A DNA stretch of 8,584 nt from CAYFZO01 sp964347615 (lineage in GTDB: Bacteria > Pseudomonadota > Gammaproteobacteria > Poriferisulfidales > Oxydemutatoraceae): NCBI GenBank assembly GCA_964347615.1, contig CAYFZO010000044.1, positions 1 through 8,584 on the forward strand, given 5' to 3'. A program made the translations under genes and the position numbers. Of this stretch, positions 6,001 to 8,584 are shown one piece after another (the stretch's first letter is position 1; each line of letters starts with the position of its first letter). Below the pieces are notes generated by a model. That model saw only the letters and a program-made list of their open reading frames with translations, searched no databases and was not told the DNA's origin.

Positions 6001-8584
6001 CAGGATTGACTTTTCCGCGCCGCCTCCGCCGCCGAACAGCTGTATGTCTTCTTGGAGACATCAAGGGCAATGCTTCACCGGTTTCGAGATTGTGGGCGCA
6101 CCGACAATCGATTTTGTCTACGACGGAATGGGGCCTCAGGTGGCAGCGATCCGGTTCACCTCGACCCCGCAAGACCCGGACGGCTACGTCAAGGGGGAGA
6201 TAATCAAGGTTGACGTGGTTTTCGACCGAGGGCTGGTAATAGACCCACCGATCACGGAGGGGGCTTCCTCCTCGCCGACGCTGGCGTTGCAGATCGGAGC
6301 CGACCGACGCACCGCGACTTACGTGGTGGGAAGCAACGTCGGTGCCGGCATCCTGAGCTTCGTCTACACGGTCACAGTAGGCGACTTTGATGAAAACGGC
6401 GTCAGCGTCGTGCAAGGCGGCTTGGAGCTGAACGGCGCGACCGTCACCGAGCCTGTAAACGACAACCCTGCGAACCTGAGCGTGGATGATTTTCTTGCCG
6501 ATTTTCCGGGACAAAAGGTCCGGGCTCTCCCTATCATATCGTTTGAAGAGAGCGAAATTGAGGCCGCTGAGGGGGAAACGGCGAACGCGGTCTTCAACTT
6601 CAACGTCGCCGTGGCGATGCAGACCATCGTCCGTTACACCATTGAGTCCGGCACGGCCGACGCCAACGACTACATGGCTGGCAGCGGCGAGGTCGTCGTG
6701 CCCGAAGGCGCAACGGAAGGAACCATCGAGATCCCTATCGTGGACGATAATATTGTCGAGCGGGCGCGCGAGACATTCAGCCTGAACTTGGATCCTTCCA
6801 ACGGCTATGTACTGGGTTCATCGACCAGGATTGAAATCTCTATCAGAGAAGGCGTCTGCGACAGGACGCCGCAAGTTCGAGACAAGATTTTGGAGTTAAT
6901 CTCCGGCGTCAGCAACTGCGCCGATGTGACGGATGACCACTTATCCGAGGTGACGGGGGTTTTGGATCTGAGTTCCACCGACATCGATACGATCAGCGCC
7001 GATGATTTTTCAGGTCTTGACGGCTTGAACGGGCTGGACCTCAGCAGCAACCGGCTGACCACCTTATCGTCAGGTGCATTTATAGGTCTCGGCAATTTGG
7101 AGAACTTGCGCCTCTCCGGAAACCGATTGGAGGACTTGCCGGAACGCGTATTTTCAATCCTCGGCAGCTTGGAGACGCTGGACCTCAGCAGCAACCGGCT
7201 GACCACCTTACCGCCGGATGTATTTTCAGATCTCGGCAGCTTGGAGGCCTTGTACCTCGGTAACAACCGATTGGCCGGGGTTTCCTTGCCCAGCACGATA
7301 TTTTCAGCCCTCGCCAACTTGGAGACCTTGGATCTCAGTGACAACCGACTGGACGACTTACCGCCAGATGTATTTTCAGATCTCGGCAGCTTGGAGACCT
7401 TGTACCTCGGTAACAACCGACTGGCCGAGGGTTCCTTGTCTGGAACGACATTTTCAGCCTTCGCTAACTTGGAGACCTTGGACCTCAGTAACAACCAACT
7501 GGTCGCGTCGTCTTTGCCGACGGATGTATTTTCAGCTCTCGTTAACTTGGAGAGATTGGACCTCAGCAGCAACCAGCTGAGCTCCCTGCCGGCCGACGTG
7601 TTTTCGGGTCTCGTCGAGCTGGAGGCCGTCTGGTTAAGTTCCAACGTGCTGACCACGTTGCCGGACGACGTGTTTTCAGGTCTCGGCAATTTGAGGTCGC
7701 TGTACCTCAATCAGAACCGACTGGCTTCCTTGCCGCGGGACGTGTTTTCAGGCCTCGTCAACCTGGAGGAGCTCTGGCTGAACGCCAACGAATTGAGCGT
7801 CTTGCCGGCCACCGTATTTTCAGGCCTCGACCGCTTGAGGTGGTTGTTCCTCGATCAAAACGAATTGGGCGCCTTACCGCCAACCGTATTTTCAGGTCTC
7901 GACAACTTGAGATGGTTGTTCCTCAGTCACAACCAACTGAGCACCTTACCGCCCACCGTATTTTCAGGTGCGGACGATTCAGGTCTCCCCAATCTGGAAC
8001 GGTTGTACCTCGGTGGAAATCAACTGAGCGCCTTGACGGGGACTGTATTCTCAAGCCTCGGCAGCTTGAGGGAATTGTCCCTGAGGTCCAACCGACTGAG
8101 CGCTTTGCCGGCCACCGTATTTTCAGGTCTCGACCGCTTGGGGGTTCTGTGGTTGAGTTCCAACGTGCTGACCGTCTTGCCGGACGACGTGTTTTCAGGT
8201 CTCAGCGGTTTGGGGCAGTTGTATCTCTTCGGCAATCAACTGAGCGCCTTGCCGGACGACGTGTTTTCGGGTCTCGGCAATTTGAGGTGGTTGGACCTTC
8301 ATGGCAACGAACTGAGCGCCTTACCGGCAAATACATTTTCAGATCTCCTCAATCTGAACATCCTGAACTTGGCGGGCAATCCCGGCGCGCCTTTTGTTCT
8401 CGCCCGCTCGCGGCTCGTTTACGTCGGCAGGACCGACCCGCCCATGCCCCGCACCGGCACGTTCAAACTGGTCTTGGATCAAGTCGCGCCGGCGATGACA
8501 ACCGTGAACTTGTCGGCGGAAGGCGGCGAATTATCGGTCGCGGAAACGGTGATTTCCGCAGGGAACACCGAAAGCGATCCTTTC
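1..8584 (+). CDS. Giant modular Calx-beta / leucine-rich-repeat surface protein, partial at both ends
   Basis: A single open frame (codons start at 2, 5, 8 ...) crosses the full window without a stop: 2,861 residues, open at both edges, so base 1 is the last base of a preceding codon. The translation is five tandem supermodules: Ig-like domain, Calx-beta domain, Cys-pair LRR N-cap, LRR array, NPGAPF post-LRR domain, Cys-pair linker (Ig-like domain absent from module 4). There are 37 full LRRs. All 18 cysteines sit as nine close pairs in the N-caps and linkers; the beta domains and LRRs have none. No transmembrane segment or catalytic motif is visible. From the families, Calx-beta domains bind calcium and stiffen extracellular stalks, and LRR arrays bind proteins or glycans; by inference this is a secreted or cell-surface adhesin or binding protein. 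Signal peptide, export system and anchor would lie outside the window. Frame and architecture are certain; function and location are inferred. Confidence 0.95.
29..430 (+). other. Ig-like beta-sandwich domain, module 1
   Basis: Residues about 10-143. It opens IRFTSTPQDP and continues with GEVIKVDVVFDRG, then LALQIGNSRRTATYVVGS, ILSFVYAV, GDIDENGVSVV and LELNGA. This order (edge strand, 'G-E-x-I-x-V-x-V-x-F', 'L-x-L-x-G-x-x-R-x-A-x-Y', 'L-x-F-x-Y-x-V', 'GD-x-D-x-x-G') is typical of Ig-like domains repeated in large bacterial surface proteins. It carries a QDP micro-repeat near its start that the other copies lack. Its first half is closest to the module 2 copy and its second half (EPVNDNPANLSVDDF) to the module 5 copy. 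Its job is probably structural spacing. Confidence 0.75.
50..85 (+). repeat. 9-bp tandem repeat CAAGACCC(A/G), four units, encoding (QDP)4
   Basis: Three perfect CAAGACCCA units are followed by CAAGACCCG, in frame. The same place in modules 2, 3 and 5 has a single QDP codon triplet. The unit is a multiple of three, so expansion or loss changes loop length by three residues and does not break the frame. It is immediately followed by a run of six G (85-90). Confidence 0.95.
434..757 (+). other. Calx-beta domain, module 1
   Basis: Residues about 145-252. Visible hallmarks are ISFEESEI at the first strand, the DEG turn, V-Y-Y-T-L then PGTADAADY, SGTIRIFIVDDDIIE and a closing L-x-L-x-G-S strand. 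The acidic residues of the EG, DY and DDD-x-x-E segments are where family members bind calcium. The usual E-x-x-E-x-F ending is R-D-R-F here. A six-base insertion gives DYVDVAGNG where other copies read DYVAGSG or DYEAGSG. The last strand runs straight into the LRR N-cap with no linker. Confidence 0.85.
758..1315 (+). repeat. LRR N-cap and five leucine-rich repeats, module 1
   Basis: The N-cap has Cys codons at 764 and 824 (20 residues apart) starting GVCDRT. It then carries an extra segment with YKRDDFTDQNLNKL before the first repeat. Repeats start at 944, 1013, 1085, 1157 and 1229, with a cap strand at 1301. The first repeat has 23 residues, the others 24, following LxLxxNxLxxLP then xxLFAGLxxLxx. 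This is the 'typical' LRR class with a phenylalanine spine, best known from extracellular receptors. Concave positions include W at 1085, 1229 and 1301. Confidence 0.9.
1316..1705 (+). other. NPGAPF post-LRR domain and Cys-pair linker, module 1
   Basis: NPGAPFRLALGLEP closes the LRR array and leads to a small beta domain: VKLTLREGAPYRL, LTASGVGLSTDSVTIPAG and RVRIALSEP. In related bacterial LRR proteins an 'EGAP...LSA-GG-LS...TI-AG' segment follows the array, and this fits that pattern. From 1619 comes a proline-rich stretch and then the linker, with Cys codons at 1622 and 1652, W at 1634 and H-x-G just before the second Cys. It ends CFTGFEIVGGPIIDFVYD. I do not recognise the linker as a named family; a disulfide loop joining two modules is the simplest reading. 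Confidence 0.75.
1733..2110 (+). other. Ig-like beta-sandwich domain, module 2
   Basis: Residues about 578-703, with the same fold markers as the module 1 copy: IRFTSTPQDP, VDVVFDKG, IGNSRRTATYVVGS, ILSFVYAV and GDFDGNGVSVV. It keeps one QDP unit. The first half shares IGNSRR and the GGATCT codons with module 1. The second half (TDAVFNNPANLNVNNF) matches module 3. The DD of the VDDF tail is NN here, so that acidic pair is lost in this copy only. Confidence 0.75.
2111..2434 (+). other. Calx-beta domain, module 2 (divergent copy)
   Basis: Residues about 704-811. It reads ISFTDSDNRIWGDEGG, longer and unlike the SFEES of the other four copies, then VYYTFDHDTADAADYEAG, TIEIPIVDDEDIEPVRDRF. The PGTA turn is HDTA here. 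The acidic DY and DDE-x-x-E positions are kept. This is the most divergent of the five Calx-beta copies, but all strands seem present and the frame is intact. Confidence 0.82.
2435..2905 (+). repeat. LRR N-cap and five leucine-rich repeats, module 2
   Basis: The N-cap Cys codons are at 2441 and 2489, only 16 residues apart (19-20 elsewhere), and the YKRDDF-type insert of modules 1, 3 and 4 is absent. Repeats start at 2531, 2603, 2675, 2747 and 2819, with a cap strand at 2891. All have 24 residues. Repeats 2-5 are close copies (NELTTLP, GVFAGL) with 72-bp DNA periodicity. Three successive concave strands read LTL, less varied than in the other arrays. Confidence 0.9.
2906..3301 (+). other. NPGAPF post-LRR domain and Cys-pair linker, module 2
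   Basis: NPGAPFRLTLGLEPADEAVN, then VKLTLHEGAPYPL, LTASGVELSTDQVTIPAG and RVTIALSEPPTPP. The linker Cys codons are at 3212 and 3248, 12 residues apart, because PTGGD adds two residues to the loop. W, H-x-G and CFSGFEIAGAPIIDFVYD are kept. Function of the linker is unknown; its position between modules is constant. Confidence 0.75.
3326..3709 (+). other. Ig-like beta-sandwich domain, module 3
   Basis: Residues about 1109-1236: IRFTSTPQDPEG, VDVVFDRGMIIS, LALQVGADRRTATYVVGS, ILSFVYAV, GDLDDNGVSVV and LELNGAIVTDAVFN. One residue is missing after VVGS (AAAG against NAAAG). A 9-bp duplication of GCGAACCTG at 3638-3655 gives PANLANLGVDD. The first half (GADRR) is like module 5; the second half (TDAVFN) is like module 2. 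Confidence 0.75.
3710..4027 (+). other. Calx-beta domain, module 3
   Basis: Residues about 1237-1342: ISFEESDIRPAEGATVNAVF, VRYALDPGTADAADYVAGSG, TIRIPIVNDDIIERPRDRF, LSLVDSDGYLLGS. It is closest to the module 1 copy; the AEGATVNAVF region is nearly the same at DNA level. One residue of the usual VDDD acidic cluster is replaced by Asn (VNDD), which may weaken calcium binding. The ending is R-D-R-F. Confidence 0.85.
4028..4438 (+). repeat. LRR N-cap and three leucine-rich repeats, module 3 (shortest array)
   Basis: Cys codons lie at 4034 and 4091 (19 residues apart), followed by a variant N-cap with YRKDDFANNDLNIL. Repeats start at 4211 (23 residues), 4280 and 4352, with a cap strand at 4424. 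The first repeat ends VYRNTLRQ in place of the usual F-x-G-L-x-x-L, as in modules 1 and 4. With three full repeats this is the smallest array in the window and probably offers only a small binding face. Confidence 0.88.
4439..4825 (+). other. NPGAPF post-LRR domain and Cys-pair linker, module 3
   Basis: NPGAPFRLALSLEPADEAPD, then VKLTLREGAPYPL, LTASGVQLSINSVTIPAG and RARIDFSAPPSPP. The linker Cys codons are at 4745 and 4775 (10 residues apart), with DEDWKHEGQCF between and after. It ends IDFVY at 4823-4825, and RSS follows directly into the next Calx-beta domain; the Ig-like domain found here in the other modules is missing. Confidence 0.75.
4832..5155 (+). other. Calx-beta domain, module 4
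   Basis: Residues about 1611-1718: ISFEESEIQADEGETINAVF, VRYRLTPGTADAADYEVGS, TIRITIVDDDIIERTRDRF, LRLDASDDFTYSLGS. A two-residue insertion (DDFTYSLGS against DGYALGS) lengthens the last hairpin. The acidic DEG, DY and DDD-x-x-E groups are kept. This copy is joined almost directly to the preceding linker. Confidence 0.85.
5156..5749 (+). repeat. LRR N-cap and five leucine-rich repeats, module 4, with a 10-residue insertion
   Basis: Cys codons are at 5162 and 5222 (20 residues apart). The variant N-cap here is the longest, adding RLERVFISEKN before VTTYKRDDFTDENLNKL. Repeats start at 5345 (23 residues), 5414, 5486 (34 residues), 5588 (25 residues) and 5663, with a cap strand at 5735. The third repeat has a 10-residue insertion around 5523-5552 (EPSLLPGDFVR region) on the convex side. 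The fourth reads NQPFTDL where the F-x-G-L spine would be. Confidence 0.88.
5750..6121 (+). other. NPGAPF post-LRR domain and Cys-pair linker, module 4
   Basis: NPGAPFRLTSGLEPFDKTQ. This copy is shorter in the LEP-to-VEL region than those of modules 1-3 (ELAKLLEGTGAVMVELKL). LREGAPYPL, LTASGVQLSPNSVTIPAG and RVRIDFSAPPPPPN follow; the proline run is the longest of the set. The linker Cys codons are at 6041 and 6071 (10 residues apart) with SWRHQGQCFTGFEIVG, ending IDFVY. Confidence 0.75.
6149..6532 (+). other. Ig-like beta-sandwich domain, module 5
   Basis: Residues about 2050-2177: IRFTSTPQDPDGYVKGEI, VDVVFDRGLVIDPPITEG, LALQIGADRRTATYVVGSN, ILSFVYTV, GDFDENGVSVVQGG, LELNGATVTEPVNDNPANL. 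It has an extra residue or two in the PPITEGASSS loop. The first half shares GADRR with module 3; the second half shares TVTVGD..DENG and EPVNDNPANLSVDDF with module 1. Confidence 0.75.
6533..6850 (+). other. Calx-beta domain, module 5 (closest to the family consensus)
   Basis: Residues about 2178-2283: ISFEESEIEAAEGETANAVF, VRYTIESGTADANDYMAGSG, TIEIPIVDDNIVERARETF, LNLDPSNGYVLGS. This is the only copy ending E-x-x-x-E-x-F (RETF), as in the wider Calx-beta family; copies 1-4 all read RDRF. It lies before the most canonical N-cap and the long LRR array. Confidence 0.87.
6851..8377 (+). repeat. LRR N-cap and nineteen leucine-rich repeats, module 5 (main array)
   Basis: The N-cap is canonical: GVCDRTPQVRDKI, Cys codons 6857 and 6917, then CADVTDDHLSEVTG. 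Repeats start at 6962, 7034, 7106, 7178, 7250, 7328, 7400, 7478, 7556, 7628, 7700, 7772, 7844, 7916, 8003, 8075, 8147, 8219 and 8291, with a cap strand at 8363. Fifteen have 24 residues. Those at 7250, 7400 and 7478 have 26, and the one at 7916 has 29. The consensus is LxLxxNxLxxLP then xxVFSGLxxLxx. Codon choice differs from arrays 1-4 (TTTTCAGGTCTC at the spine, CTC and TTA leucines), so this array has a separate history. The exposed residue in L-x-L is aromatic in ten repeats. About 470 residues would make a large curved solenoid, the best candidate ligand-binding surface in the window. Confidence 0.93.
7178..7477 (+). repeat. Two-LRR block duplicated in tandem (150 bp x 2)
   Basis: The repeat pair 7178-7327 (24 + 26 residues) and the pair 7328-7477 (24 + 26 residues) are near copies. 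Both read LPPDVFSDLGSLE, then LYLGNNRLA, then a longer S-rich turn and FSA-x-ANLET. The shared 26-residue repeat at the same place in each shows that the unit of growth here was two LRRs, not one. The 26-residue repeat at 7478 suggests a further partial step. Confidence 0.85.
8378..8584 (+). other. NPGAPF post-LRR domain, module 5, cut by the window end
   Basis: NPGAPFVLARSRL opens the cap, then TGTFKLVLDQVAPAMTTVNL, SAEGGELSVAETVISAGNTES. The 'LSA-x-GG-x-LS ... I-x-AG-x-T-x-S' pattern is the usual post-LRR segment, and this copy is nearer to it than those of modules 1-4, which read LTASGVxLS. The long LEP...LLSA insert of modules 1-4 is missing. No stop codon is reached. Confidence 0.78.

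Larger units (their letters stand above)
2..8584 (+). repeat. Five tandem in-frame supermodules
   Basis: Units run at about 2-1702, 1703-3298, 3299-4825, 4826-6121 and 6122 to beyond the window. The boundary used is the GAT/GAC codon after the conserved IDFVY sequence. Unit lengths are about 1701, 1596, 1527 and 1296 bp, with at least 2463 bp for the last. Differences come from LRR number, small in-frame indels and loss of one whole domain in unit 4. Similarity extends to synonymous positions: the stretch around 160-280 and its counterpart around 1840-1960 differ at only a handful of sites. That points to recent duplication or continuing gene conversion. The window opens almost exactly at a unit boundary, so at least one more linker, and probably another module, is expected upstream. 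Confidence 0.9.

Noticed and set aside
4969..6514. Minus-strand open frames of about 190-200 codons (4969-5574, 5336-5914, 5915-6514)
   Set aside because: They are antisense to module 4 and 5 domains and overlap each other. Homologous shadows appear near 173-463, 1955-2233 and 3443-3691 because the sense strand repeats. They look arginine-rich and nonspecific.
7218..7580. 120-codon plus-strand open frame in another register
   Set aside because: An out-of-register reading of the LRR repeats rich in W, T and S; it is explained by the 150-bp duplication and is inside the main frame.
6805..7710. 301-codon open frame on the minus strand
   Set aside because: It lies wholly antisense to the LRR array. 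Its apparent repeats (S-K-L-x-R-x-E-N-T style) are the reverse complement of the 72-bp LRR period. It has no family resemblance and the + frame is open across it.
6962..8377. Regular 72-bp spacing resembling a CRISPR array
   Set aside because: The period equals 24 codons, the 'constant' and 'variable' parts are both coding, and copies are imperfect with substitutions suited to LRR structure.
6962..8377. Diversity-generating retroelement as the source of LRR variation
   Set aside because: No reverse transcriptase, template repeat or accessory gene is in the window, and variable codons do not show a clear adenine-only pattern. It cannot be excluded outside the window.

Overview
The whole window lies inside one giant protein-coding gene on the + strand. 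The frame whose first full codon starts at base 2 is open to base 8584: 2,861 codons with no stop. I checked it across every line of the sequence. Neither the start codon nor the stop codon is in the window, so the N-terminus, any signal peptide and the C-terminal anchor are unseen. There are no intergenic gaps, RNA genes, mobile elements or regulatory sites that I can support.

The protein is built from a repeating supermodule, about 1.5-1.7 kb when complete. Its order is: (a) an Ig-like beta-sandwich domain of the kind repeated in large bacterial surface proteins; (b) a Calx-beta domain; (c) a two-cysteine leucine-rich-repeat (LRR) N-cap starting GVCDRT; (d) an array of 24-residue 'typical' LRRs; (e) a post-LRR cap and beta-domain opening with NPGAPF; (f) a short two-cysteine linker with W-x-H-x-G-x-C-F and a conserved IDFVY end. 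Five copies are visible, at about 2-1702, 1703-3298, 3299-4825, 4826-6121 and 6122-8584, the last running off the window. Copy 4 lacks domain (a). The LRR arrays hold 5, 5, 3, 5 and 19 full repeats. All 18 cysteines of the translated window fall in (c) or (f), as nine closely spaced pairs, which fits an exported, disulfide-bonded protein.

The likely role is a very large secreted or surface adhesin or binding protein: the beta-sandwich domains would form a stalk (Calx-beta domains often bind calcium) and the LRR arrays would present binding surfaces. This rests on domain types; no ligand can be read from the sequence. The last LRR array is the most distinctive part. Its structural backbone is nearly constant even at DNA level, while the exposed positions on the concave beta face vary and are rich in W, Y and F, a pattern like that of lamprey variable lymphocyte receptors.

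The organism is most probably a bacterium, judged from domain style and codon use in a GC-rich frame. Proteins with this Calx-beta plus GVCDRT-LRR-NPGAPF style are, to my recollection, found in marine and sponge-associated Gram-negative bacteria, but the window holds no taxonomic marker, so this is weak. Long near-identical modules also mean the copy number and the missing domain could be affected by assembly.
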